Shown piece by piece: positions 49,737-59,915 of a DNA stretch of 64,000 bases (position 1 is its first letter; every line of letters begins with the position of its first letter). Origin of the DNA: Hyphomonadaceae bacterium. Lineage in GTDB: Bacteria > Pseudomonadota > Alphaproteobacteria > Caulobacterales > Maricaulaceae. Where the stretch lies: the NCBI GenBank assembly GCA_013001295.1, contig JABDMW010000047.1, forward strand, positions 62,001 to 126,000. The letters run 5' to 3'. Both the position numbers and the translations under genes were made by a program. The notes below the pieces were generated by a model. It was not told the DNA's origin, did not search any database, and saw only the letters and a program-made list of their open reading frames with translations.

Positions 49737-50987
49737 TTGTCCATCGATCATCAATATTCGCCGACTTGGGTCGAGAGAAAAGACAATATTGTCCTGATAC
49801 TGGTATTTCTCTTGCTGCCAATTATGGCGCAAGCTGGCGGTTTGGGTATCGCCGCGATCGCATCGATCGGAGGTGGATTGACCCTTATAGGCCTTGGACC
49901 GAGTAAAATCATATCAATCGTTAAAAGCGCACCAAACGCCTTTTGGGTACTAATGCTGCTCTTGGTTTACGGCCTAGTCAGCAGTTTTTGGTCACCTTAT
50001 CAATCAACCAGGTCCTTGCCTAATCCCATGATACTGGTTTTGGGCGTTCCCTTGTATTTCTTGTGTGCCCGCGCCGTCATTCGGCAATCCGGATCCAGCG
50101 CGAAATGGCTGCGTCGAGTATGGATTTGGGGCACAATTGCGTCGGCTATCGCAATTCTAATTGATCTGACGACAGGATATGCAATTAGCCTTGCGGTTGA
50201 TCCGGTATCGCCAGGAGAGAGTTTTGAATCCCGTCGCGGTGACGTCATCCAGAATTTGGGACACGGTGTTGCGGTGCTGACACTTTTGTTTCCCCCTGTT
50301 GCAACAGCACTTTGGCAAGCCGGGGCAAAAGGGAGGGCGGCATCAATTGTCTTGGCTGCCATTATTCTCGCGACCGGATTTTTCGCAGGCATGAGCGCCA
50401 GTATGCTCGCATTATGCCTTGCGCTGGTCTTCATGGCGTTTGTTTTGCTTAAGCCCAAAATTGCAGTTGGCACGGTTCATATCCTTGCGGGATTATCATT
50501 GTTGACCGCGCCGTTTATCGCTTTTCTCTCCTCAAGGCTTTCGAATGCACAATTGGCTGCACTCCCTTTTTCGTGGGAAGAGCGTATCCACAACTGGCGG
50601 TATATTTATCATAAAATATTGGAACACCCGATTGTCGGTCATGGATTTGATGCCGTACGTACTTTCGAAGACAAACATTCAATCCGCGGATTTGATGACC
50701 GGGCTATTGTCTCGTTGCATCCTCACAATGCCGGGCTGCATATTTGGGTCGAACTGGGCTTGATCGGGATTTCAATCTCCGTCCTTGCCATATATTTGAG
50801 CTATAAAACAATGCGTCGGATTTCCGAACGGAATAAATTCTTTGCGATCGCCATATGTGGTACGGGAGCGGCAGCACTCACCAATGCGAGCTTGACATTT
50901 GGAGTATGGCAAGATTGGTGGTGGGCCTCGATAATTCTGGCATTCTCTGTAATCGCGTTAATTCCCTATACAACTGAAAATATTTAG
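49737..50987 (+). CDS. O-antigen ligase-like (WaaL family) membrane protein
   Basis: Multi-TM; IYHKILEHPIVGHGFDAVR...VSLHPHNAGLHIWVELGLIG Wzy_C-type motif; TTG start assumed. Confidence 0.85.
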   Translation: MSIDHQYSPTWVERKDNIVLILVFLLLPIMAQAGGLGIAAIASIGGGLTLIGLGPSKIISIVKSAPNAFWVLMLLLVYGLVSSFWSPYQSTRSLPNPMILVLGVPLYFLCARAVIRQSGSSAKWLRRVWIWGTIASAIAILIDLTTGYAISLAVDPVSPGESFESRRGDVIQNLGHGVAVLTLLFPPVATALWQAGAKGRAASIVLAAIILATGFFAGMSASMLALCLALVFMAFVLLKPKIAVGTVHILAGLSLLTAPFIAFLSSRLSNAQLAALPFSWEERIHNWRYIYHKILEHPIVGHGFDAVRTFEDKHSIRGFDDRAIVSLHPHNAGLHIWVELGLIGISISVLAIYLSYKTMRRISERNKFFAIAICGTGAAALTNASLTFGVWQDWWWASIILAFSVIALIPYTTENI

Positions 50988-51058
50988 TTTAATTGATCAT
51001 TGGGTAGGAATGCTGACAGATATAGAGGCAAATTGAGGGGCGCTCAAGATTGGTCAAT

Positions 51059-51964
51059 ATGATAGCAAAAGTCATTCCACTACCTATAAGCACACCAAAA
51101 AAACGCATAAGCGTTGTCGTAGTTTCCTACTATACCGGCGCAGCTCTTTTTGAGTGTCTGCAAGCCGTCCTAGCTGATTCAGACGTATTTGAATTGATTT
51201 TGGTCGACAATGGAAACCCCAATACAATTCGGAAGCGGCTTTGGAATTTCGCCCTAAAACGTAATCGCATCAGAATATTACAGGGCCACGGAAATGTCGG
51301 ATTCGGCTGTGCCTGTAATTATGGAGCCAAAATTGCCAAAGGCGATAATATTCTGTTTCTCAATCCAGACGCAATCATTGAAAAAGGCGCGGCAATGAAA
51401 ATGGTCGACCAAGGGGGACAAATGCAGTCACCTTGGATCGTGGGCGGATTTCTTCAAACAATCAACGGTACTGAACAACGCGGAACGCGTAGACGGGCTT
51501 TAACGCCTTGGTCCGCTTTTGTGAGTTTTACGCCTTTGCATAGATTGCCTTGGTTTACTTCGATTCATATGGCGGCGAACGAGGCAGAGGTCGCTCATCA
51601 ATATGTGCCAACTGTCAGCGGCGCTTGTATGATGATGGATCGTAAAAGTTTTAATGCTTTAGGTGGGTTTGACGAACGGTATTTCCTTCATGTCGAAGAT
51701 ATAGATTTATGTCGCCGTGTTGGTATGTCTGGGGGGCAAGTCTGCTCTTTGTCTACTGCGCGGGTCATGCATTACGGGTCGACATCCGAGGTGCGAATTC
51801 AAAAAGTTGAATTTGAAAAATTTAAAGGGTTTGTCAGGTATTTTTGGGACTATTCACAAAAATGGTGGGCAAAAATTCTGTTGATTTTATCAACCCCATT
51901 CATGTTCTTAGCGATTATGGGGCGGGCTTGGTGGTTGGCATTACGTGCCGTCTGGCGCGGATAG
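51059..51964 (+). CDS. GT2-family glycosyltransferase (start 51050 TTG or 51059 ATG)
   Basis: ISVVVVSYYTGAALFECLQAVL...ILVDNGNPN...LFLNPDAIIEKGA...YFLHVEDIDLCRRVG. Confidence 0.9.
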   Translation: MIAKVIPLPISTPKKRISVVVVSYYTGAALFECLQAVLADSDVFELILVDNGNPNTIRKRLWNFALKRNRIRILQGHGNVGFGCACNYGAKIAKGDNILFLNPDAIIEKGAAMKMVDQGGQMQSPWIVGGFLQTINGTEQRGTRRRALTPWSAFVSFTPLHRLPWFTSIHMAANEAEVAHQYVPTVSGACMMMDRKSFNALGGFDERYFLHVEDIDLCRRVGMSGGQVCSLSTARVMHYGSTSEVRIQKVEFEKFKGFVRYFWDYSQKWWAKILLILSTPFMFLAIMGRAWWLALRAVWRG

Positions 51965-53677
51965 GTCTTCAGCAGTTTCTAAGTCCGGTTCCGGGCATGA
52001 CACGACGCGCATCAAATCAAGTAAGACTTCGTCGCCCTTGGAATAATTGAAACCTTCGATTTGTGAAAATCCGACTAGGCATTGGTTTCTGTACTTCAGA
52101 ACTTCGAGGAGTTGGTTTTCAAAATCCACCGTGGCATTGTTTTTACGATCCAAAATTATCATATCGTCCAGATCGAAATCCGGATTTGTTAGTCTCTTTT
52201 CGGGTTCTCCAAGGATAATATCGGTGCCCAGTCCGTGGACCAAACTTGGTTCCGTAAATTGCGGAGAGTAGACTTCAAATGATCCGTCTAACGGAAAAGA
52301 AATGCCTTCCTGCACAAGCGCATTTTTAACATTGCGGCTGACGAGCAGCGTATCCAGTGACGGAAGTGTGAATTGATAGGTGGGGATATTCACCAAAAAA
52401 GCCAAGGCTATAATCGCTAAAAATGCAGATTTTCCTTGGCCATTCCAAAGACGTAAAGCTGCATATAAACTAATTAGAAGTGCAACGCCCATGACGCCAA
52501 ATGACCAGGTCGGATATGAGCCGTAAAATGATTCCCCAAACAACAGTCCGACTAATAAAATTATGCTTACAAGGGCGAACAGGATAGCGTTGATTTTTCG
52601 CGCGATCCCAAATTCATCGATTTTGGAAAGCGTGAGCACCGCAAGGGCGGCCATTAGTGCCAAGGCTGGATATATCGGAAGAGTGTAATGGGGAAGTTTT
52701 GTGGGAATGATCTCCACAAAAATGAAATAGGGAACTGCCCAACAAATCAATAATCTGGCTGATTTTGAAATCGGGGTTTGTGATCCGTGTTTGTTCCCGG
52801 CAGCTCGAAAAGCGAAAATCAGCCCGGGTAATAAGAATAAACATGAGGGCCAGAACATGATCCATGTCGCCACAGAATGATATCCTGGAGGGCCACCGTG
52901 CTTCTCGTGACCGCCCTGTAATTTAGGTGTCAGATCGCCGCCAATAGCTTCACTGAAGAAAGCACCATCGGTCGTCTGCCAAATCAAAAACATCCAGGGC
53001 AGGACGATCATTAGGAACAATAAAGGCCCCGGCCAAAACAAAAGTGGTTTCATCCAACCGGCCTGCCGTTCCCAGGCAAACAAGGAAAGAAGGCACAACC
53101 CAATAAGAAGCGGAAGAATCGGTCCCTTGATCATCACGGCACATCCGAGCGCCAACCACAAAAGTATCGCGGTCTTCCGTTCACCACCGTTTCGCAAATG
53201 CCCCAAAGATGCTAAAGCCAGTGCTGAAAATCCGCACAAAAGCGCATCCGTTTTGGCGATATGAGCCTCGAAAACGAACAAAAGACTTATGGCTAATAGC
53301 ATAGCACCTGTTATCGCCCCATCTCGGCCTATAAGCCGAATACCGCCCCAATAGGTAGCAAAAATAGCCAATAATGCCCCGAGAACAGACGGAACCCGGT
53401 GTGCCCAAATTTCTCTTTTTTTGACGTCTGACAGTAATTTGACGCTGGCCGATTGCAGCCAATACACACCGGCAGGTTTTTTGTTCCGTGCGCGGTCCTG
53501 AAACCTGATATTGACGTAATCCCCGGTCTCGATCATTTGAACACTGGCTTGGGCGTATCTGGCTTCATCACGGTCAATAACGGGCAAGTTAGCGAGTCCC
53601 GGTAAAGCGAGCGCAAGCAAAAGCAGCGTCAATATCGCAAAATCCCTAGCGCGGATGATTAACTTCCCATTTCCCAT
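51941..53677 (-). CDS. GT-C/ArnT-like (GT83) polyprenyl-phosphate-sugar glycosyltransferase; start near 53677-53689, not the upstream extension to 53962
   Basis: LPVIDRDEARYAQASVQMIETGDYVNIRFQDRARNKKPAGVYWLQSASVKL and multiple TM segments. Confidence 0.88.
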   Translation of the reverse strand: MGNGKLIIRARDFAILTLLLLALALPGLANLPVIDRDEARYAQASVQMIETGDYVNIRFQDRARNKKPAGVYWLQSASVKLLSDVKKREIWAHRVPSVLGALLAIFATYWGGIRLIGRDGAITGAMLLAISLLFVFEAHIAKTDALLCGFSALALASLGHLRNGGERKTAILLWLALGCAVMIKGPILPLLIGLCLLSLFAWERQAGWMKPLLFWPGPLLFLMIVLPWMFLIWQTTDGAFFSEAIGGDLTPKLQGGHEKHGGPPGYHSVATWIMFWPSCLFLLPGLIFAFRAAGNKHGSQTPISKSARLLICWAVPYFIFVEIIPTKLPHYTLPIYPALALMAALAVLTLSKIDEFGIARKINAILFALVSIILLVGLLFGESFYGSYPTWSFGVMGVALLISLYAALRLWNGQGKSAFLAIIALAFLVNIPTYQFTLPSLDTLLVSRNVKNALVQEGISFPLDGSFEVYSPQFTEPSLVHGLGTDIILGEPEKRLTNPDFDLDDMIILDRKNNATVDFENQLLEVLKYRNQCLVGFSQIEGFNYSKGDEVLLDLMRVVSCPEPDLETAEDLSAPDGT

Positions 53678-53799
53678 ACTTCGCCTCATTAGCGTAATTG
53701 TGTGATTCCATACAACCGTTAAAGCAGATATGTATCCTGAGCATTGCCAGACTGGATCGGGCATGCGAATAGGAACACCTACACTGAAGTGAGGATAAA

Positions 53800-54546
53800 T
53801 TGGCCGCAAAAGAAAAATCAAAAAATGTTGAAATAAGTGTTGTCGTTCCTGTTTATAACGAGGAAGAAAATGCTGGTCCCTTGATCGAGGAAATCGGGGC
53901 TGCGATGAAAAATCATGCATTTGAGATGGTGTTCGTTGATGACTGCAGTACGGATACAACATTGCAAAAATTGCAAAACTTGAAGAAGAAATATAAATCC
54001 CTGCGTGTCCTTCATCACAACCAAAATGCGGGCCAAAGCCGCGGGGTTCGCAGCGGCGTCATGGCCGCTCGCGGCACCTATATCGCGACGCTCGACGGCG
54101 ATGGGCAGAATGATCCTGCTGATATCCCGGCATTGTTTGCTCAGATAACTAGGGAAAACGCTACCGACAATTTGGCGTTAGTCGGAGGTCGACGCGCCAA
54201 ACGTAAAGATACGTGGGCAAAACGCTTTGGATCCCGGTTTGGAAATGGTGTGCGTAAATGGCTTTTGAAAGATGAAGCGGATGATACCGGGTGCGGACTT
54301 AAAGTGTTTAAGCGCGAAGCCTTTCTGCGTCTTCCTTATTTTGATCATATCCACCGCTACATCCCCGCCCTGATGTTGCGAGAGGGGTATGCTATAGAAT
54401 TTGCCGATGTCGGGCACCGCAACCGACAATTTGGTGTTTCGAAATACACAAATTTTGGCAGGCTTATGGTATCGATTGCCGATCTGCGCGGCGTCATGTG
54501 GTTACGAAAACGCGCCCGAAACCCGGGAAAAGTAGACGAGGTTTAG
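53800..54546 (+). CDS. GT2-family, DPM1-like polyprenyl-phosphate glycosyltransferase
   Basis: ISVVVPVYNEEENAGPLIEEI...FVDDCSTDTTLQKL...IATLDGDGQNDPADIP...RRAKRKDTWAKRFGSRFGN. Confidence 0.9.
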   Translation: MAAKEKSKNVEISVVVPVYNEEENAGPLIEEIGAAMKNHAFEMVFVDDCSTDTTLQKLQNLKKKYKSLRVLHHNQNAGQSRGVRSGVMAARGTYIATLDGDGQNDPADIPALFAQITRENATDNLALVGGRRAKRKDTWAKRFGSRFGNGVRKWLLKDEADDTGCGLKVFKREAFLRLPYFDHIHRYIPALMLREGYAIEFADVGHRNRQFGVSKYTNFGRLMVSIADLRGVMWLRKRARNPGKVDEV

Positions 54547-54549
54547 TGT

Positions 54550-55956
54550 TTGGCGACAACTCTTCAACAGCACAATGCGCTTTTGGACGCCCAACTCAAA
54601 GATGCGGCGCGTGCTCTATTAGCCGGCCATGCTGCGTTGCCGTCACTGGATGACTTGTCTTTAGAACAAACGGACGCCGCCGCCGCACATGAACGCGGAT
54701 ATTATAAACCTTCAGAGGATGAACGTCTCCGTGAGAGCTATGTTCAATATATGGGCGTTCGTGCTGCGTTGTGGCAGACCGTACAAAGCTTGCTCCCATA
54801 TATCGAGCTTCCCCGAAAGTTTAAGAAAGGCGACTGGTATAACCACCTAAAAGCGTTTTCAATTGCCTTTTGTTGTGCGGCCATGTTGATGCGCAGCGGA
54901 TATTATTTAGTTGATATGGCAAATCAATATCCGGTTGTACGTAAAAAACTGGATGAAGGGGAACCGCGCTTCGGGATTGCAAAAAAACAGTTCACAGAGA
55001 TTTTTAATAGTCTGGTTTCGTCGCAAAGAATTTCGAAATATCACAACGCGGTCCTGTTCTTCCAAAAATACAAAGATGAAATATACGCGTCGCTTCAGGG
55101 GCAATTGTTTGAAGACGTCGCCCGTGTATTAATAGCTGAAGAACCTTTTTTGGAGTTGCGGCTTTCCAATCATATCAAGCGCAAAGCAGCTTTTGAAAAA
55201 CACAATCTGAAAAACCGCGGTGCGTCGGTTTTGCATAAAACGTTATTTTTTGTTTTCGAAACTTTTGGAAATGATCTTTCTGAACTCAATCAACCCCTCG
55301 TCAAACCGCTCAACGCACCGAAAAGGGTAAGTGCCGGGATAAGGCAACGTCTTGTTGATTTAGCTAAACCGGGGGATGTTTTTGTGACACGTCATGATGA
55401 TGCAATGACCAATTTGTTTTTGCCCGGGTTTTGGCCTCACGCCGCGCTTTATATCGGAACTGATGATGATCGCGATGCGATAGGTGTTGAGCTTGCTCGT
55501 GAAGAGCACCAGAGCTTGCCTGGGGTTGTTCATTTCTTGGAAGCCAAGAAAGACGGCGTTTTATTCCGTCCAAGCGACGACACTTTACAGGTGGATAGCT
55601 GTGTCATTTTACGACCGAAAATCAATCAAAAATCTCTTAGCGACGCGTTGAACCGGGCGATTAGCCACGGCGGAAAATTATATGACTTTGTTTTCGATTT
55701 TTCTAAATCCGAACGCTTGGTATGTTCAGAATTGATATATAGAACCTATGATGGGTGTGAGAGCATTCACTTCTCACTAAGTCAGAAAGCGGGGAATAAT
55801 TATTTATCTACAGAAGACTTTCTCAACCAGTCGCTGTCGGCTGGTTGGTTTGATGTTATTGCCCTGTACGGAGTCGGGAATCAGGAGTTTTTTATTGGCG
55901 ATGCAGCCAAAAAACGGCTTATTTCGAGTTATGACGTGCAATTAAAGCCCGTTTAA
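54550..55956 (+). CDS. YiiX/YebB-like permuted NlpC/P60 (papain-fold) hydrolase with large N-terminal domain
   Basis: C-terminal PGDVFVTRHDDAMTNLFLPGFWPHAALYIG...YDFVFDFSKSERLVCSELIYRTYDG; N-terminal ~260 aa not recognised. Confidence 0.8.
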   Translation: MATTLQQHNALLDAQLKDAARALLAGHAALPSLDDLSLEQTDAAAAHERGYYKPSEDERLRESYVQYMGVRAALWQTVQSLLPYIELPRKFKKGDWYNHLKAFSIAFCCAAMLMRSGYYLVDMANQYPVVRKKLDEGEPRFGIAKKQFTEIFNSLVSSQRISKYHNAVLFFQKYKDEIYASLQGQLFEDVARVLIAEEPFLELRLSNHIKRKAAFEKHNLKNRGASVLHKTLFFVFETFGNDLSELNQPLVKPLNAPKRVSAGIRQRLVDLAKPGDVFVTRHDDAMTNLFLPGFWPHAALYIGTDDDRDAIGVELAREEHQSLPGVVHFLEAKKDGVLFRPSDDTLQVDSCVILRPKINQKSLSDALNRAISHGGKLYDFVFDFSKSERLVCSELIYRTYDGCESIHFSLSQKAGNNYLSTEDFLNQSLSAGWFDVIALYGVGNQEFFIGDAAKKRLISSYDVQLKPV

Positions 55957-56042
55957 GGGCTCCCATTTCCATATTTCATTAACTATAGCGCAAGCGTTTT
56001 CCGCTATTTTCCTCGCCAAAGCGCGGTTTTGCGCGTCAATTA

Positions 56043-56501
56043 ATGGCGAAAAGGACTGGAATAATGGGTATTTTTACCGTTGTACCTTTGATGATCATTC
56101 CCATGGCGATTTACAACGTAATTGCGTGGAGTGGATCCGCATTCTCTACAGCGGATGCTGTGCGTGCCCGTATGGACACAGAATTTATGAGCGTGACGAT
56201 GGCCAGCGGCGCCGATTGGGTCATTACGCCCGGGCATGGACTCATTATGCTTTCCTTGGTTGTCCTCTTTTTTGAGCTGTTGAAATCGACCGGGATAGGG
56301 CGCGCAGCTGTTATGAATCACGCCTTTTCGATGGTCCTTTTCATCCTGTGTTTGGTTGAGTTTTTAATGTTTGAAGCCTTCGCAACATCTGTGTTTTTCT
56401 TGATAATGCTGATGGCTTTAATGGACGTTATGGCCGGATTTATGGTGACAATTGCAAGCGCCCGCCGAGATTTCAATGTCGCCGAAGGTTTTGCCGACTA
56501 A
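56043..56501 (+). CDS. Hypothetical multi-TM membrane protein
   Basis: 152 aa with about four hydrophobic segments; no family recognised. Confidence 0.65.
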   Translation: MAKRTGIMGIFTVVPLMIIPMAIYNVIAWSGSAFSTADAVRARMDTEFMSVTMASGADWVITPGHGLIMLSLVVLFFELLKSTGIGRAAVMNHAFSMVLFILCLVEFLMFEAFATSVFFLIMLMALMDVMAGFMVTIASARRDFNVAEGFAD

Positions 56502-56626
56502 ACCCGCAATTCCTCCAAGTATCTGTTTGTTAAATTATTTCTGCTAATTGACGCCGATATATGAAACAGTATTCGCGATGATTCGACATATTCAATGTTG
56601 ATATCAAGCAAAATTTAATTGGTGGT

Positions 56627-58345
56627 ATGACAGACACGCGACAAAAAATTGAATCTGCGCCTTCAAAAAAGGACAGAATTTTTACTCTCATGGGAGCGTC
56701 GCCTTATGTCTGGAAGGAGGCGAACGGCAAGAGTCGTTTTGCCTGGCAAAATGAAGGAAATGCCGCTTCGCTTTTTTGTTCACAATCGCCAACATTACCC
56801 CGCTCGATTGAGGGTCTTATTGAACGAATCTGTGGGAATGGTGCCAATCGGCGCGAGCAGGCCCTCGCAACTTTAACCTGGAACGGCGCGAAATTTCAAA
56901 TCGACTACCAAATAAGAACATTTGATGGTCGAAATATCTGGGTGGAAGAAAGAGGGCAGCGTATAGCGGGTACCGGCACGAGACCGACCGTAATTGTTGG
57001 AGTGATCACGGATATACAGAACCGTAAAGGTCGCGAAGAACAGGCTGGGTATCACGCGGCTTTCGACTCACTGACGGGCCTTTGGAATAAGACAAGGATG
57101 ACGGAAGGGTTGACGCACTTATTATCTTATGCGCAAAGATATGATCGACAATCCGGATATATCGTCTTCAAAATTTCAAATCTCGAAAATATCAATGATA
57201 ATTTTGGCTACGAAGCCGGAGATTTTCTATTAAAAGCGGTCGCTGAGCGGCTCGAATCCTGTGTGCGTTCCCCCGATATATGTGCCCGTGTCTCGGAAGT
57301 CTCGTTTGGTATCGGGCTTACCGACTGTGACGGCAAACAAATGCAATTGGTTGTGGATAGAATTGGCAGCGCACTCAAAGGCGCGCCTTATGAAAGTCAG
57401 TACGGTGATTTGAGGGCAGAATTCGCTATTGGTGGTATTGCCTTGTCTCAAAAAGCCGTATCGGCAGTTTCAGCGATGGATCAAGTCAAGACGGCTGTGG
57501 CTCACAGCGAAAAGCAAAATGGAGTATTTATCCCCTTCAGTGCCGACTTGCCTGATATCAAACCCCGTCAGGACGGTCAAAATTTTGTTCGAGAAGACAT
57601 CATAAACGCTCTGAATGATCGCCGCGTTTCGTTGGCTTACCAACCGATAATTGATGCGAAAACCCGCGAAATCGACCATTTCGAGTGTCTCTTGAGGTTA
57701 AAACGCGACAATGGGGAAATCGTTTCTGCGGCCGATTTTATTATGGCGGCTGAACGGCTTGACTGTGTGCATTTGCTCGATCGACGGGCTTTGGAAATTG
57801 CGGCGGCCACGCTCAATACTTATCCTGATATCAGGCTGGCATTAAATGTGTCTGCCACCACGGTCAAGAACAAGCAAAGTGCCAATTCTTATCTAGCCGC
57901 GCTCAAGGCGCTCGGTGCGCAGACGTCACGCGTGACCATAGAATTAACCGAGACTGTTGCCCTTGAAGACCCCGCTATGGCGAATTGGTTTTCGGTGGAA
58001 GCCCGATCATTTGGATGTAAATTTGCCATCGATGATTTCGGCGCTGGACATACGACCTTCAGCAATCTGATGGCCATTGAAGCTGACGAAATTAAAATCG
58101 ATGGAAGTTTCATCCGGGATTTAAGTATTACGCCACACAAGCAGGTTTTCGTTCGCATGATGGTTGATCTTGCACAGACCTTTTCGGTCAAAACCGTCGC
58201 AGAAATGGTTGGCAGTAGAGACGAAGCCGAATTGTTGACCCGTATGGGGGTTGATTATTTGCAAGGATTTATGTTTGGGGTTCCGAGCGCTTCTCCCCGG
58301 ATCGACGAAGCCAACACAAACATTGTAAACGCAGCTGCATCTTAA
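56627..58345 (+). CDS. PAS-GGDEF-EAL protein (degenerate GGDEF, conserved EAL)
   Basis: DSLTGLWNKTRM...ARVSEVSFGIGL in place of GGDEF; FECLLRL, LNVSATTV, IELTETVAL, IDDFGAGHTTFSNL, DEIKIDGSFI, LQGFMFG. Confidence 0.92.
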   Translation: MTDTRQKIESAPSKKDRIFTLMGASPYVWKEANGKSRFAWQNEGNAASLFCSQSPTLPRSIEGLIERICGNGANRREQALATLTWNGAKFQIDYQIRTFDGRNIWVEERGQRIAGTGTRPTVIVGVITDIQNRKGREEQAGYHAAFDSLTGLWNKTRMTEGLTHLLSYAQRYDRQSGYIVFKISNLENINDNFGYEAGDFLLKAVAERLESCVRSPDICARVSEVSFGIGLTDCDGKQMQLVVDRIGSALKGAPYESQYGDLRAEFAIGGIALSQKAVSAVSAMDQVKTAVAHSEKQNGVFIPFSADLPDIKPRQDGQNFVREDIINALNDRRVSLAYQPIIDAKTREIDHFECLLRLKRDNGEIVSAADFIMAAERLDCVHLLDRRALEIAAATLNTYPDIRLALNVSATTVKNKQSANSYLAALKALGAQTSRVTIELTETVALEDPAMANWFSVEARSFGCKFAIDDFGAGHTTFSNLMAIEADEIKIDGSFIRDLSITPHKQVFVRMMVDLAQTFSVKTVAEMVGSRDEAELLTRMGVDYLQGFMFGVPSASPRIDEANTNIVNAAAS

Positions 58346-58392
58346 CGGCTTGTGCCCTAAAATCACCACACTTCCGCCGTAGGCAATCTACC

Positions 58393-59127
58393 ATGCGGAC
58401 AGTATTCACATTTTTGACTTTAAACATATTGTTCGCTCTTTCTCTGATTGCAGCAGCACAAAATATCAGTGCCGAAAATCACAAACAATACTCTTTCAGT
58501 GATGGCGAGACATCTTTCGTCCTGAGCCAGCCCTTTGTTCGCACCGATGCATATGATGCGACCCTTCAAATGAATGAGGGGGGTGAAATATGGACACTGC
58601 ACAAATCCCAGGGGATTGGTGGAACCGTCGTTTACAAAAACGATACGGGTCGTGTGTTCTTGCGTGTCAATTTAAGAGGCGGAGCAACATTGTATCCCAC
58701 GCTCGATAGTCGCGGCATTCCGGTGTTACAGGAATCGGAATTTCGATATGAGACAGATACGAATTTGAAGCCTGAACTTGAGGCCAACCTGACCAGTATT
58801 GAAGATTGGAGCCGCGTTTATGCCTATGCAGGCAATAAAACGACCAAGGGAATTGCGTCAACTTATGAGTCCAATCGCAATATCGAATTTGCGAATTGGC
58901 CGGGCTCTCAATCAGCCTACAAGTCGGCGTTGATCGAGCACTTAACAGCGTTCATGGCGGACGAGTTGGCGAAGTCCATTGATCGTATCGTTATCAAGAT
59001 TGGCGATGAACCAGGTGCACGTCGTACCAATTCGGAGCTTATTATTTGGGTTAACCCCTCTTTGGGCTATGCTGGACGGCCTTCAAGTGAAAAAATTCAG
59101 TATGATCTAAACCATCAACAAGACTAA
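58393..59127 (+). CDS. Hypothetical secreted protein
   Basis: Signal peptide then ~220 aa of regular composition. Confidence 0.65.
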   Translation: MRTVFTFLTLNILFALSLIAAAQNISAENHKQYSFSDGETSFVLSQPFVRTDAYDATLQMNEGGEIWTLHKSQGIGGTVVYKNDTGRVFLRVNLRGGATLYPTLDSRGIPVLQESEFRYETDTNLKPELEANLTSIEDWSRVYAYAGNKTTKGIASTYESNRNIEFANWPGSQSAYKSALIEHLTAFMADELAKSIDRIVIKIGDEPGARRTNSELIIWVNPSLGYAGRPSSEKIQYDLNHQQD

Positions 59128-59852
59128 AAATTGTCTTTTGCAGCCCGGATTTCACCAAGCTCTTTGGCATTTGCAGCGCGAATAAATGGATTGGCGCGTT
59201 TTTCCCGTTCTATCGTCGTCGGCACGGTCGGAAGTCCCTGATTTCTAAGCGTTCGGGCTTCTGACATATAAGATTGTAAATCGACATTGTCAGGGTCAAC
59301 CGTCAATGCAAATGCGCCATTAGACAGGGTGTATTCGTGAGCGCAATACACGTCTGTTGTATCGGGGAGCGCCGCGAGTTTCGCCAAACTCTCAAACATT
59401 TGAGCGGGGGTTCCTTCGAACAACCGACCGCAACCCAGTGCAAACAACGTGTCGCCAACAAAAACACAATTGCTGCCCGGGATATAATACACGCAGTGAC
59501 CTTTGGTGTGTCCAGGCGTGTGGAAGACATGAACTTGATGGTTTCCAAAGGTGAAGGTTTCCCCGTCGCTGACGGCTTGATCAATTCCGGGGATTCGTTT
59601 CGCATCGGCTTTAGGCCCAATAATGGTCACGCCGTATTTGTCCTTTAAATAGGCATTGCCGCCAACATGATCGAAATGATGATGAGTGTTAAAAATATGC
59701 GTCAGCGTCCATCCAAGTTCGTCTGCACGTGCGGCAATGACTTTGCCGTCCGGCGTGTCGATGCTGGCGGTCAGTCCGCTTTCTTCGTCATGAAGTAAAT
59801 ATCCATAATTATCACTGAGACACGGAATCTGCTCTATTTTCATCTTCATCAT
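59124..59852 (-). CDS. gloB: Hydroxyacylglutathione hydrolase (glyoxalase II)
   Basis: IFNTHHHFDHVGGN metallo-beta-lactamase motif; HTPGHTKGHCVYY; C-terminal EREKRANPFIRA. Confidence 0.95.
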   Translation of the reverse strand: MMKMKIEQIPCLSDNYGYLLHDEESGLTASIDTPDGKVIAARADELGWTLTHIFNTHHHFDHVGGNAYLKDKYGVTIIGPKADAKRIPGIDQAVSDGETFTFGNHQVHVFHTPGHTKGHCVYYIPGSNCVFVGDTLFALGCGRLFEGTPAQMFESLAKLAALPDTTDVYCAHEYTLSNGAFALTVDPDNVDLQSYMSEARTLRNQGLPTVPTTIEREKRANPFIRAANAKELGEIRAAKDNF

Positions 59853-59915
59853 ATTCTCGTTTATTTACGATTGTTTATTTGTGTATAAAGGTCAGGCGAA
59901 GAAAGGACAAATATA

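Noticed and set aside
53678-53962. N-terminal extension of the ArnT-like ORF up to 53962
   Set aside because: Overlaps the divergent GT2 start, has atypical composition, and the hydrophobic N-terminus typical of GT-C proteins begins near 53677
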